NCBI GenBank assembly: GCA_018817795.1
Contig: JAHITJ010000129.1
Location: 1 to 39,957, forward strand
Source: Myxococcota bacterium
Lineage (GTDB): Bacteria > Myxococcota_A > Polyangia > HGW-17
DNA length: 39,957 nucleotides
Direction: 5' to 3'
Shown here piece by piece: positions 11,085-20,646 of the stretch (position 1 is its first letter; the number at the start of each line of letters is the position of its first letter). Position numbers and translations under genes: made by a program. Below the pieces are notes generated by a model. The model was not told the DNA's origin, did no database searches, and saw only the letters and a list, made by a program, of their open reading frames with translations.

Positions 11085-14000
11085 TTACTCGACCAGGTCC
11101 ATCGGACCGAACGGGGCGGGGACCAGGCGGGACTTCGAGGAGACGACCACGTCGGCCACGCGCAGCGGCGTGGAGCCCGCGGCAAAGGGCAGCAGGCGGG
11201 TGGTGCCGTAACTGACGATCTTCACGCTGCCCTTGACCGAACCCGACGGGGCCGAGCCTGTCCGGGGCACCACGAAGATCTGGTAGCGGCCGCGCTTCTC
11301 CATCGAGGTGGCCAACTGCTCGGTCACCTTCGACTGCACGCTCTGGGCCTGCAGGCGCCTCGAGCCGCCGGCGAAACTCACCACGCGACCCTCGGGCGTC
11401 AGGACGATCAGATCCAACTGTGCATCCCCTTCCCATGCGGCCTCCAGGTTCAGCGAATCGGGGCGAATTCTCGTCTTGGCTTCTTCGTTCATCTTTCGCT
11501 CGGCCGACGTGCGGGCCGACTTCGTCAGCAGCCCGAAGAACCGATCCGCATCCTGCGTGCACTGTACGGCGACGACCTGGTGCTCCCAGTTCTTGGGGGC
11601 CGCCAGCGCCCGCGGCACCGCATGGGCACACATCATCGAAAATTCACCCAGTGAGCGATAGGCGCCGAACATGCGGTCATGGGCTGCCTCCGAGCCCGGG
11701 TTCGCGTCGATGGCGCTCTCGAGCAGCTCGATGGCCTTGTCCGCCTGACCGCCCAGCAGCGCGAGCTCGGCGAGGACCACCAGCGCTTCGGCGTCCATGG
11801 CGTCCTTCTCCAGCCACTTCTGTGCCAGCTTGCGCGCCTCCTCCAGTTGGCCCGCCTGCATCAGGGTCCGCACCAGGGACTGCATCCGGTCCCGGCTCTC
11901 GGGCTTCTCGGCCAGCTCGGCGCGCTTCTTCTGCACCTCGGTCCAGTCCGCCACGGCGTTGTCCACGCTGGCGGTGATCGCGGCCACCCGGTACCACTCC
12001 TTCTTCATGCGGATCATGCGGCGGCCCCGGCGGCTGCGGGCCATATCGCGGGGCATCATCTCGTCGTCCATGGAACGCTCCATCTTCGCGGCCGGCGGTG
12101 CCGACATCGCAGACGCCGAAGGCATGAGCCCTCCCATTTCCATGCTCTCCTTTTCCCCGCTCTTGCCCGGCGCGGGCGCGGGTCCGGAGACCTCGGCCTC
12201 CTGGCTCTCCTCGGTGCCCGTCCAGTCCACGGCCGGACGCGTGTCGGCCACGCCGAACGCCTTGGCCATGGCAGGGCTCTCGAGCACCAGCAGGCTCGTG
12301 TGGCGGGACAGCACGTGATAATCCTTTGACAGTTGGACGATCTCCTTGACCATCTCCGCGCCACCACCGGCGGCCTGCAGGTCGTCGATGCGACCCTGGG
12401 CCCAGATGCGCGGCACGAAGGCGTTTCCGGCGGCCGTCACCGGATCGAGCTTGACCTGGTATTCGCGCTTGAACGGGACCCCCTCGAGCTCGCCCGTGAT
12501 CACCATCGCACCCTCCACCGGCGTGGTGGGGACGCGCATCGCCAGCAGCAGCTCCTCGCCGGGCCAGATCAGGTCGGTCTTCTCCGGGGCGAGCTGGGTC
12601 ACGCCATCCGGGAATTTGAACTGCGTCTTGGTCACCGGGATGCCCAGCTGGCGTTGCAGCACGCGCCAGGCCAGCGCGGCGACCCGCGTGCCCGGCGTCA
12701 GGCCCAGCATCGAACCGTTGCCGTTTCTGGCCAGGGAGCGCAGCACCACCTCGTCGGTCTCACCGCCGAGGCCGACGGTCGTCAGGCGGGCTCTACCCAC
12801 CAGTCCTGCGGTCTTCCGTCCGAGCCGCGCAGGGTCGGTCTCGCCCACGCTGGGGATGCCGTCGCCCAGCAGCACGAAGCGGGTGTGTACGGCCTTCTCG
12901 CCGTGCAGCGTCACGATCTTGCCGACCGCATCAAGGGTCGCGGCCAGCGAAGAGGACCCGGCGGCCTCCAGGGAGGCAATTTTACCGAAGATCTTCTCCG
13001 CGAGCACATCCGACGCCACCTGATCATCGATCAGCGTGGCACACTGATGATTGCAGGCGAGCAGGCTCACACGGTGCGAACCTCCAAGCTCTCCGACGAG
13101 CAGGCGGGCCACCTCGGCGGCGCGCTGCAGACGCGCCTTCTGCACGCTGTAGGAGCGGTCCACCACCAGCACCAGGTGCAACGGATCGGAGCCGTTGTAC
13201 GCCGGCAGGATGGGCTTCAGTGCCACCAGCGCATAGCCGTCGGCCTCGGGCTTTTCAGGCTGTTTGTAGGACCAGGCACGGATCTCGCGGCCGGGCTTCT
13301 CATCCGGGATGTCGATGACGAGATCTCCCTCCGGCCGGAAGTTTTCCCGGACCATCCTCAGGATGCCCGTGGAGCTCTCCTGCTTCCGCTCCGGGGCGAA
13401 CGGGGCGATCCGCAGGCGTCCAACGTCGCTGATGCCGCCGATGGTCGCCACGAGGCTGAACTTCTCCGTAGAGACCTTGTCCTGGGCGCCGGCGGCCAGC
13501 GGAAGCACATAGCGACTGCCGCCCGGGATCGGCTCAAGCACCTGGGTGTAGGCGATCCGCACGCGGCGGCTGCCCTTTTTGGGAATCGGGAAGATCTTCA
13601 ACTCGAACTGCGAGCCCTTCTTCCAGTTCAGCAGGGCCGGGTCATGCCACGGACCGGGCACCCAGACGTACTCCACGACTTCCTTCTTCTGCTGCTTGGG
13701 CGCCGCGTTGCGAAGCACGCCGGCCCAGATCTTGTCGCCCTGATCGCGGGCGACGATGGCGCCATGCTCCCACTTGCCCTCGACGACCAGGTCCAGCCCC
13801 GCGATCTGTGCGTCGGGGGGCATCGGAAATGTATATATCCCCTCGAGGGTGTCGTCGGAGTCGTTCATGAACTCCTCCTCCACCTCGGTGCGCACGATGC
13901 GACCCTGGATCTTCACATCCACGGCATGATCGATCAGGCGCAGTGCCAGCTCCGTGTCGGCCCCGGCGCCCGGACGGCGCGCCTTGAGGCGGCCGAAACC

Positions 14001-14909
14001 GCTGGTCTGGTCGGGGGTCTCGGGCTTGTCGGAGGCCCACTCGGCCGCGTAACCGAGGTTGGCTGCAACCTGGGTGATCGGGACCTCGTCCCCGCGCAGG
14101 ATGGCCTCGCCGCCGGCCCGCACGTCCACCGAACGATCGCCGGACTTCGCGATGACATGTCCACGCAGCACGTTGACCACGGCCATGCCGGCCAACTGGC
14201 TGACCAGCAGCCGGGTGCCGACCACGTCGACCTGCCCTGAGGACGTGCGCACCAGCAGCGGAGGCAGACCCTTCTGGCGTACCACGTCGAGCAGCACCTC
14301 GCCGGCTTCGAGCTTCATGGAACGGTCCGTCGCATCCGTGAACGCGACCTGCGTGTTCTCGTTGAGCCATACGCGGGTGCCCTCCGACAGCGTCAGCAGT
14401 GCGCGCTCGCCGGCAACCGTCTCCACCTTCGCGATCTTCTCCGGCAGCGCCGTGCGCGTCCCCGCACGGTCGAGCTTCTCGGCAGACACCACCTGCAGGC
14501 GTGCCCCGCCAGCGGCATCATTCTTTACTGGATATCCTGGGCCGCCGCCGCCACCTTCGTCGCCGCGCAACCACCAGATTCCGCCACCGACGACGACCAC
14601 CAACGCGATCACCGCCGCCAGACCAAGCGCAGGACGCAGGAGCCATCCGGAGCGGCGCTCAGGCTGTCGCAGTTTCCCGGCCGCGCGGGCTGTTTTTGCC
14701 AGTTGTTCCGGGGAGACCGACAGGGAGAACGCGGAGCCGGCACGATCCAGCAACCGCACCAGGCGCTCCGACGCACGTACCTCGACCTGGCAGGCCACGC
14801 ACTCGCGTACATGGCGCTCCAGCTCGGACGACAGTTCCTTGACGACCTCAGGATCGGACGACGCGAGGTCCCTGATTTCCTGACACAGATTCTGATTGTT
14901 CGTTTTCAT
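11085..14909 (-). CDS. Zinc-finger anti-sigma-like / FecR / VIT / VWA / TPR fusion protein
   Basis: N-terminal ELERHVRECVACQVEV (anti-sigma zinc finger), single TM (LGLAAVIALVVVVGGGIWWL), FecR-like segment (LSEGTRVWLNENTQVAFTD...VRTSSGQVDVVGTRLLV), VIT-like segment (RIVRTEVEEEFMNDSDDTLEGIYTFPMPPDAQIAGL), VWA MIDAS DRSYS, TPR-like C-terminus. ATG at 14909 preceded by GGAGGT. Confidence 0.85.
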   Translation of the reverse strand: MKTNNQNLCQEIRDLASSDPEVVKELSSELERHVRECVACQVEVRASERLVRLLDRAGSAFSLSVSPEQLAKTARAAGKLRQPERRSGWLLRPALGLAAVIALVVVVGGGIWWLRGDEGGGGGPGYPVKNDAAGGARLQVVSAEKLDRAGTRTALPEKIAKVETVAGERALLTLSEGTRVWLNENTQVAFTDATDRSMKLEAGEVLLDVVRQKGLPPLLVRTSSGQVDVVGTRLLVSQLAGMAVVNVLRGHVIAKSGDRSVDVRAGGEAILRGDEVPITQVAANLGYAAEWASDKPETPDQTSGFGRLKARRPGAGADTELALRLIDHAVDVKIQGRIVRTEVEEEFMNDSDDTLEGIYTFPMPPDAQIAGLDLVVEGKWEHGAIVARDQGDKIWAGVLRNAAPKQQKKEVVEYVWVPGPWHDPALLNWKKGSQFELKIFPIPKKGSRRVRIAYTQVLEPIPGGSRYVLPLAAGAQDKVSTEKFSLVATIGGISDVGRLRIAPFAPERKQESSTGILRMVRENFRPEGDLVIDIPDEKPGREIRAWSYKQPEKPEADGYALVALKPILPAYNGSDPLHLVLVVDRSYSVQKARLQRAAEVARLLVGELGGSHRVSLLACNHQCATLIDDQVASDVLAEKIFGKIASLEAAGSSSLAATLDAVGKIVTLHGEKAVHTRFVLLGDGIPSVGETDPARLGRKTAGLVGRARLTTVGLGGETDEVVLRSLARNGNGSMLGLTPGTRVAALAWRVLQRQLGIPVTKTQFKFPDGVTQLAPEKTDLIWPGEELLLAMRVPTTPVEGAMVITGELEGVPFKREYQVKLDPVTAAGNAFVPRIWAQGRIDDLQAAGGGAEMVKEIVQLSKDYHVLSRHTSLLVLESPAMAKAFGVADTRPAVDWTGTEESQEAEVSGPAPAPGKSGEKESMEMGGLMPSASAMSAPPAAKMERSMDDEMMPRDMARSRRGRRMIRMKKEWYRVAAITASVDNAVADWTEVQKKRAELAEKPESRDRMQSLVRTLMQAGQLEEARKLAQKWLEKDAMDAEALVVLAELALLGGQADKAIELLESAIDANPGSEAAHDRMFGAYRSLGEFSMMCAHAVPRALAAPKNWEHQVVAVQCTQDADRFFGLLTKSARTSAERKMNEEAKTRIRPDSLNLEAAWEGDAQLDLIVLTPEGRVVSFAGGSRRLQAQSVQSKVTEQLATSMEKRGRYQIFVVPRTGSAPSGSVKGSVKIVSYGTTRLLPFAAGSTPLRVADVVVSSKSRLVPAPFGPMDLVE

Positions 14910-15483
14910 CTTGACCTCCACGGGGGTTCTCAGGCTTCATCAACACGGGCCGCAACGCTTCCCGCAGCGCCCCGACCCCGAGACTGACCCGCTTGCGTGC
15001 GTTGGCCGGACTGATCTCCAGCATGTCCGCGATCTCCTGCATCGAAAAATGACCCTGGTAGTGCAGCAGCACCGCCTCGCGCAGGGCCGGCTTCAGGTCG
15101 GCCAGCGCCGCGTCGAGCAGCACCTGCTCCTCGCTGCGCACGGCGTTGTCCTCCGAGGACCGGCAGTGCGCGTTCTCCGCGCTGGAATCCGCGAAAAAGC
15201 GACCGAACAGGCTCCGGCGGCGGTCCCGGCGGCGCAGGTGCGAGGCGCACAGGTTGCGGGCGATGCCATAGAGCCACGCCCGCGGCGACGACTCGGCGCG
15301 GAAGGTCTCCATGGCGCGCCAGGCCTCGATGAACGTCTCCTGCAGCAGGTCCTCGCCCTCGGCCGCGGATCCGGCGAGCGCGCAGCAGAAGCGGCCGATG
15401 GGCTGCGCCCAGGCCCGGGCCATGAGCTCCAGCGCCCTCTCCCGGTGTCCTTCCCTCATCATCGACAAGATTTGCTGTTCCAT
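14848..15483 (-). CDS. ECF-type RNA polymerase sigma-70 factor
   Basis: Region 2 (AEGEDLLQETFIEAWRAMETFRAESSPRAWLYGIARNLCASHLRR) and region 4 (LKPALREAVLLHYQGHFSMQEIADMLEISPANARKRVSLGVGALREAL). Confidence 0.93.
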   Translation of the reverse strand: MEQQILSMMREGHRERALELMARAWAQPIGRFCCALAGSAAEGEDLLQETFIEAWRAMETFRAESSPRAWLYGIARNLCASHLRRRDRRRSLFGRFFADSSAENAHCRSSEDNAVRSEEQVLLDAALADLKPALREAVLLHYQGHFSMQEIADMLEISPANARKRVSLGVGALREALRPVLMKPENPRGGQDENEQSESVSGNQGPRVVRS

Positions 15484-15596
15484 GTGAATCCCATCCCGTC
15501 ACCTGTTGTGCGGTCGCGAACCTCGAAAACGTGAACGATCGGTGCGATCTTTTTCCCAAAGCCACTATTTTGCAAGAAAAATTTGAACTGTCTGGA

Positions 15597-18500
15597 TTAT
15601 TTCTGCATCCGGCGCGACACTTCCTCGCAGGCCGGCTTGTAGGACATCGAGCAGGCCTTGAGCAGGTACTGCATGCCGCTCTTCTCATCCTTGTCGAGGC
15701 CGGGGAAGCCCTGCATGAGCATGTGCCCGAAGGACATGCAGGCGGCGCCGGACAGGTACTTTGCACAGGCGTTCTTCAGGATTCCGGAGGCCTCGCTCAC
15801 CAGCGCCCGGTCCCCGTTCACGCTGAACTTCTCGAGGAGCACCGTGGCCAGGTTCGTGCAGGCCTTTCCGCTGGTGCGCCCACAGGCCCAGCGGTAGTGC
15901 TTTTCGGCGAGCTCTGCGGACTGGGGACCCGGCGTGCCCTCCCAGTAGTAGGTGCCCAGCTCGGCGCAACTGTCGATGTCCTCCAGCTCGCAGGCCTTCT
16001 TCATGTTGACGAAGGCCTCGGCCTTCTCCGGGTCGAGACCGTCGGACTTCTCCTGCCAGACCGCGAGGGTGTGACAGGCCCACGGCTGGTTCTCCGCGCA
16101 GCCCTCCTCGAACACCGGGCGGAAGGCCATGAAGGTTGCCTTCTCCTGCGCGGTCCCCTCCTCGGCGGCTATCAGCATCTTCACGGCCCCCACCATCATG
16201 CAGGCCCGCAGGTCCTGTGTCTTCAGGCAGGCCTTCTCGAGTTGTTCGTAGACAAACTTCTTTTCCTTGAAGAATTCCAGCGCCACCTGGCAGGACAGTT
16301 GCGTCCCAGACGAACATTCCCCCAGGTTCCACCACACGTAATCGCGCCCCGCTTCCTCCGTGATCACCTTGCGATCAAACCAGTCCGCCAACTGCCCGCA
16401 GCTCTCGATCCACTGGTGCTTCCAGCAGGCCGCGGCCGTCCCCAGCAGGGCCGTGCGCAGCGGCACCAACCGGCTGGAGGTCGCGTACATCCGTCCCAGG
16501 GCGAGGCAGCCCGCGAGGAGGCCCCCGCCGCAGGCCTTGTCGTACATGTTCACGATGCGCTCGGCCAGGGCAGCGTCGGGCGTGCCCTGACTCTCGAGCC
16601 GGCCGGCCAGGTCCAGGCAGGCATCTGCGTCGCCATCGGCGCATCCCTTCTCCATCAGGTCCGGCCAGGAATAGGTCGGCGGCGCCTTGAGGTGGCCGGA
16701 ATGCACCCCCTGGGCCAGGAGCCTGCACGCCATTCCGCTGCCATCCTTGCAAGCGACCTCGAGGCTACCCTGCTGCTGGACCACGACGTCCCAGCGCCCG
16801 GCCTCCATCAACTCCCGGACCCACCAGGTGCAGGAGACCTGACGCATCCCGGTCGTCAGCACCGCGTCCTCATTGCCGCCGCAGGCTTTCTTCAGCGCCG
16901 CCTCAGCCGTGACTTCCGGGTCCGGATGCACGCGCCTCTCCCGGATCAGCCGGCCGATCATGAAGCAGGACAGGGCATCGTTCTGCCCGCACCCGGCGGT
17001 GGCCATCGTGAGGGCGCTGGTCCAGCGTCCAAGGTTCAGCCCCATCAGCATCGATGCCATGCCGCAACTGACCGGACTCCCCTCGCGGCAGCCCGCCATG
17101 CCCCAGGCCATCTTGCGGAGGTTCCGAAACGGCGGGTTCTCCTCCCCGGCGTCCTCCTCGATCTCGGAGGCGAGCTGCATCACCTGGGAGCAGGTATCGG
17201 CGAAGCCCCACAGGCAGGCCCGCTCCACCTTGTCAAACAGGGAACGGCGGATCGCCGGACGGTCCTTCTCGGGCCGGCTCTCCAGCGGCGGCCAGGTCTG
17301 CAACACCAGGTAGCAGGCGAACGGGTTGCCGCGCCGGCACCACTGCTCCAACTTCTCACGGATCATGCCCAGGCGCGCGCCGTTGGCTCCGTCGAAACGG
17401 GTCATCTCCCCGGAGGACACGCTCGTCAGCAGCTGCTCGTCGATGATCAACTCCACGCAGGACAACGGATGTCCGGCCGCGCACGATCGCCTCACGGCCT
17501 CGAGCCACGGCGCGGAGTGTTTTTCGAGGTAGAGGTGCGAGTACAGGAAGCAGCCTTCGCCATCGCCGTGCGTGCAGGACCTCTCCAGGCTGAGCCGGGC
17601 CGAAGGACAGGCGGTGGCGCCGCACGCGCTGCGCTGCTTCATCCCCTCCACATGGCACGCCGCCGCGTGGTTCTTCTCGCAGGAGCTGGCCAGGATCGCG
17701 GCAGAACCTGCGGGGTCCGGCTCGTCGCCCAGGCCGTCCTCCACCATCAGGGCCCACAGCGCGCAGGCCTCCCCGAAGCCGGCTTCGCAGAGCTTCTGCA
17801 CGCGATCGCGGTCCGGGCGGAGCTCCTTGCCTTGCTTGCCCTGGATCTGGCTGCGGTCGAGCCAGTTCACCACCGTCAACAACCACAGCCTGGCCGGATC
17901 CGCCGCCACCGACGGGAGCAGGTCCTCAAAGCGCGACGCCGGCAGCATGATCGGCAGTCCGGGCGCCTTCGCCGGCGCGGCCTTCGGCTCGGCCGGCCAC
18001 TCCATGTGAACCGCAGCGGCCTTCATCGCCGCGTGCATCCGGATCAGGCTCACCGCGATGGTCAGGCGGAAGCGGCCTGCGTCGTTGCGGCCGGTCTGCA
18101 TCCGCACCAGCACGTCGGCCTTGCGGAAGCGGCGCAGTCGGTATCCTCCGCGCGCGAGGTCGGCGGCCAGCTCGGAAAGGTTCCGGTACCGCACGGACAG
18201 GAAGCGGCCAGAGGGATGGAAGGAGAGCTCGAAGCGCAGCCACTGGGCCAGGAACTCGTGGTAGGTCGTGGTGGCGCCCCGGGCGTCCACGGCGGGGAGG
18301 ACGGCCACGCGGTAGTGATCATCCAGGCTGGCCGGGAAGATCATCCCCCACAGTTGGTGGAACTTCCCGAGCCCTTCAGGCTCACCGCACACGACCTGGT
18401 AGGCGTTCTTCTCGCAGGTCGGGAACGTGCGCGCCGACAAGTCGCCCAGGAGCGGCCCGAACCACGCATCCTCGGCCTCGGTCTGCACCTCGTGGTCCCC

Positions 18501-18755
18501 GGCCCAGACCTGCTTCTCCCGGTCGACGAAGCGCCGGAACTCGGCCTTCCAGTGCATGCCGCAGGCGGCCTTCGCCTCGGACTCGAGGGCCTCGGGGGCC
18601 ACGTTGGTGAGGTTCACCACGGGCCCTTCGTCGGTGGGCACCTTCGGGACCTTGCACTGCGTGGCCTTCTCCGGTTTGGGCGGGACACAGGCTGAAGCTC
18701 CCCCCATCACCAGTACCGTGAGCGTGGCAACGGCGCGGATCCATCGGTTGATCAT
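15597..18755 (-). CDS. Giant Cys-rich Sel1-like repeat lipoprotein
   Basis: Start at MINRWIRAVATLTVLVMGGASACVPP (lipobox); many Sel1/SLR-like ~36-aa helices with paired Cys (ASSCEKNHAAACHVEG, LERSCTHGDGEGCFLYSHL, MKKACELEDIDSCAELGTYYWEG). Confidence 0.8.
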   Translation of the reverse strand: MINRWIRAVATLTVLVMGGASACVPPKPEKATQCKVPKVPTDEGPVVNLTNVAPEALESEAKAACGMHWKAEFRRFVDREKQVWAGDHEVQTEAEDAWFGPLLGDLSARTFPTCEKNAYQVVCGEPEGLGKFHQLWGMIFPASLDDHYRVAVLPAVDARGATTTYHEFLAQWLRFELSFHPSGRFLSVRYRNLSELAADLARGGYRLRRFRKADVLVRMQTGRNDAGRFRLTIAVSLIRMHAAMKAAAVHMEWPAEPKAAPAKAPGLPIMLPASRFEDLLPSVAADPARLWLLTVVNWLDRSQIQGKQGKELRPDRDRVQKLCEAGFGEACALWALMVEDGLGDEPDPAGSAAILASSCEKNHAAACHVEGMKQRSACGATACPSARLSLERSCTHGDGEGCFLYSHLYLEKHSAPWLEAVRRSCAAGHPLSCVELIIDEQLLTSVSSGEMTRFDGANGARLGMIREKLEQWCRRGNPFACYLVLQTWPPLESRPEKDRPAIRRSLFDKVERACLWGFADTCSQVMQLASEIEEDAGEENPPFRNLRKMAWGMAGCREGSPVSCGMASMLMGLNLGRWTSALTMATAGCGQNDALSCFMIGRLIRERRVHPDPEVTAEAALKKACGGNEDAVLTTGMRQVSCTWWVRELMEAGRWDVVVQQQGSLEVACKDGSGMACRLLAQGVHSGHLKAPPTYSWPDLMEKGCADGDADACLDLAGRLESQGTPDAALAERIVNMYDKACGGGLLAGCLALGRMYATSSRLVPLRTALLGTAAACWKHQWIESCGQLADWFDRKVITEEAGRDYVWWNLGECSSGTQLSCQVALEFFKEKKFVYEQLEKACLKTQDLRACMMVGAVKMLIAAEEGTAQEKATFMAFRPVFEEGCAENQPWACHTLAVWQEKSDGLDPEKAEAFVNMKKACELEDIDSCAELGTYYWEGTPGPQSAELAEKHYRWACGRTSGKACTNLATVLLEKFSVNGDRALVSEASGILKNACAKYLSGAACMSFGHMLMQGFPGLDKDEKSGMQYLLKACSMSYKPACEEVSRRMQK

Positions 18756-18892
18756 GGTTTCTCCTTGGCCCGGGAAGAGGATGTAATCATCCCGTATGAT
18801 CATGAAATAAAACAAGGTTTAATTGATGTCAATTTTTAATTTTAGACTGAAAAATGGACAAGTCCATCCGCTCATGTGGCGTCTTTGTTCAA

Positions 18893-19375
18893 CTACCGCT
18901 CGCGCTGGATCCAGTCCGGGAAGAAAAGTTCCAGTTCCATGTGCGTGGCGGCCGGATTGCATGGTGGGTGTACGATGATTCCACCGCAGGACACCGGCGA
19001 ATTTTTCTGCATGAACTGCTTGAACTCCTCTTCCCGGTCGGCCGGGATCATATACCCGCCCGACTCGAAGCCATGATCGGTGCCGTCGACCTGGACCAGA
19101 TGTCCGCTGCGGTAGCGCTTCTGGTTCGGGGCGCAGGACGGACAGTGCTGCAACCGCAGGCTGGACAATTTGCAGGTACTCTTGGGCGGCACGCCGACGT
19201 TGCGGCACGCGCCCGGCTGGTCCCTACCTCCGGGGGGTGGTCCGGGCTCCGCAGCCATGCCCATGTCCGCCGGACTTTTCATGTCCACCGTCGGCGCCGT
19301 CGCCGGCGTGTCCTTCTTTTCCCCGCCACAGGCGACGAGCACTCCCAGACAGCAGTAAAAGAACAAGTTTTTCAT
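18893..19375 (-). CDS. Small Cys-rich lipoprotein
   Basis: MKNLFFYCCLGVLVACGGEKK lipobox; AGAGG about 8 nt before ATG at 19375; several Cys in mature part. Confidence 0.65.
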   Translation of the reverse strand: MKNLFFYCCLGVLVACGGEKKDTPATAPTVDMKSPADMGMAAEPGPPPGGRDQPGACRNVGVPPKSTCKLSSLRLQHCPSCAPNQKRYRSGHLVQVDGTDHGFESGGYMIPADREEEFKQFMQKNSPVSCGGIIVHPPCNPAATHMELELFFPDWIQRER

Positions 19376-19499
19376 GGGCATCACCTCTTTGATCCCGGAA
19401 CAACCCGAAAAATCATGCGTGGGTTTCCCGGGGATGTCAATGCGGACGCGTGTGAATAAATACTTGAAAAAAATCCGCGAAAGGGATTGGATGGAGGAC

Positions 19500-19527
19500 T
19501 TGACACCGCCCGGGACGGTCTTACAGT
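19500..19527 (+). promoter_or_regulatory. Candidate sigma-70-type promoter for trxA
   Basis: TTGACA (19500-19505), 16-bp spacer, TACAGT (19522-19527), about 80 nt upstream of the trxA ATG. Confidence 0.45.
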
Positions 19528-19605
19528 GTCGTCGTCATTAGACGCGTCTGACAGATGATCCCATCCGGCGCGGCGAACCACACTTTTTGTAAGGAGAAAT
19601 GCATC

Positions 19606-19923
19606 ATGGCGATTCAAGTGACCGACAAGACGTTTGACGCGGAAGTGCTCCAGTCCCCTCTTCCGGTGCTCGTGGATTTCTGGGCCCCGTGGTGTGGACC
19701 CTGCCGCATGGTGGGTCCCGTGATGGAGGAGTTGAGCAAGGAGACCGAAGGCCGCGTGAAGGTGGTCAAGCTCGACGTGCAGGAAAATCCGGGCGTCGCC
19801 AACCGCTACGGCATCCGCTCGATCCCGACGGTCACGCTGTTTCACAAGGGCGCCCCAGCGGGGACGCTCGTGGGTGCGCGCTCCAAGGCCGACTACCTGA
19901 AGCTCGTCGAAAAGGCGTTCTGA
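19606..19923 (+). CDS. trxA: Thioredoxin
   Basis: FWAPWCGPCRMVGPVMEEL active site; GIRSIPTVTLFHKG; AAGGAG before ATG at 19606. Confidence 0.95.
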   Translation: MAIQVTDKTFDAEVLQSPLPVLVDFWAPWCGPCRMVGPVMEELSKETEGRVKVVKLDVQENPGVANRYGIRSIPTVTLFHKGAPAGTLVGARSKADYLKLVEKAF

Positions 19924-19930
19924 TCCGCGC

Positions 19931-20578
19931 ATGGAAAAAAATCCGAAAAGACGCATGACCCTGGTGCTGTCCAGGCTCGAGGAGCTTTATCCCGAGGTGG
20001 AGTCCGCCCTCGTCACGGGAAATCCGTACCAGAAACTGGTGGCCACCATCCTGTCGGCACAGTGTACCGACGCCCGCGTGAACCTGGTCACGCCCGCGCT
20101 CTTCGTGCGTTATCCCGACGCCCGCGCCCTGGCTCGGGCCGAGGTGGCCGAGCTCGAAGGCCTGATCCACTCGACGGGCTTCTACCACGCCAAGGCCAGG
20201 CACCTGCTCGGGGCCTCCCTCCAGCTCGTGGAGCGGCACGACGGCGAGGTCCCTGCCGACCTTGACGCCCTCCTGGCGCTGCCCGGTGTCGCGCGCAAGA
20301 CCGCCAACTGCGTGCTCAACGACTGCTTCGGTGTCGCCTCGGGCATCGTCGTGGACACGCACGTGGCCCGGCTCGCGCTGCGGCTGGGCTTCACCGTGGC
20401 CGACAAGGGCCGTGCCGAGATCATCGAGCGTGATCTGATGGCGCTGGTCCCCCGCGAGCACTGGATCGTCGTCTCTCACCGGCTGATCGCCCACGGCCGT
20501 GCCGTGTGCACCGCCCGGAAGCCCGCCTGCGACCGCTGCCCCCTGTCGGAGTTGTGCCCATCCGACGGCAGGGTCTGA
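19931..20578 (+). CDS. nth: Endonuclease III
   Basis: ATILSAQCTDARVN, LPGVARKTANCVLNDCFG (HhH), VDTHVARLALRLG, and C-terminal 4Fe-4S cysteines CTARKPACDRCPLSELC. Confidence 0.95.
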   Translation: MEKNPKRRMTLVLSRLEELYPEVESALVTGNPYQKLVATILSAQCTDARVNLVTPALFVRYPDARALARAEVAELEGLIHSTGFYHAKARHLLGASLQLVERHDGEVPADLDALLALPGVARKTANCVLNDCFGVASGIVVDTHVARLALRLGFTVADKGRAEIIERDLMALVPREHWIVVSHRLIAHGRAVCTARKPACDRCPLSELCPSDGRV

Positions 20579-20646
20579 ACCTGCATCTTTCACATGAGAA
20601 ACAACCGAAAGTATGATACAGTGACGGCCCGATCCGGGGTCGAGCC

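Noticed and set aside
12333-14240. 635-aa plus-strand ORF
   Set aside because: Antisense shadow of the VIT/VWA gene.
15531-18695. 1054-aa plus-strand ORF
   Set aside because: Antisense to the Sel1-like lipoprotein gene; low-complexity G/R/H/L/V-rich translation typical of high-GC shadow ORFs.
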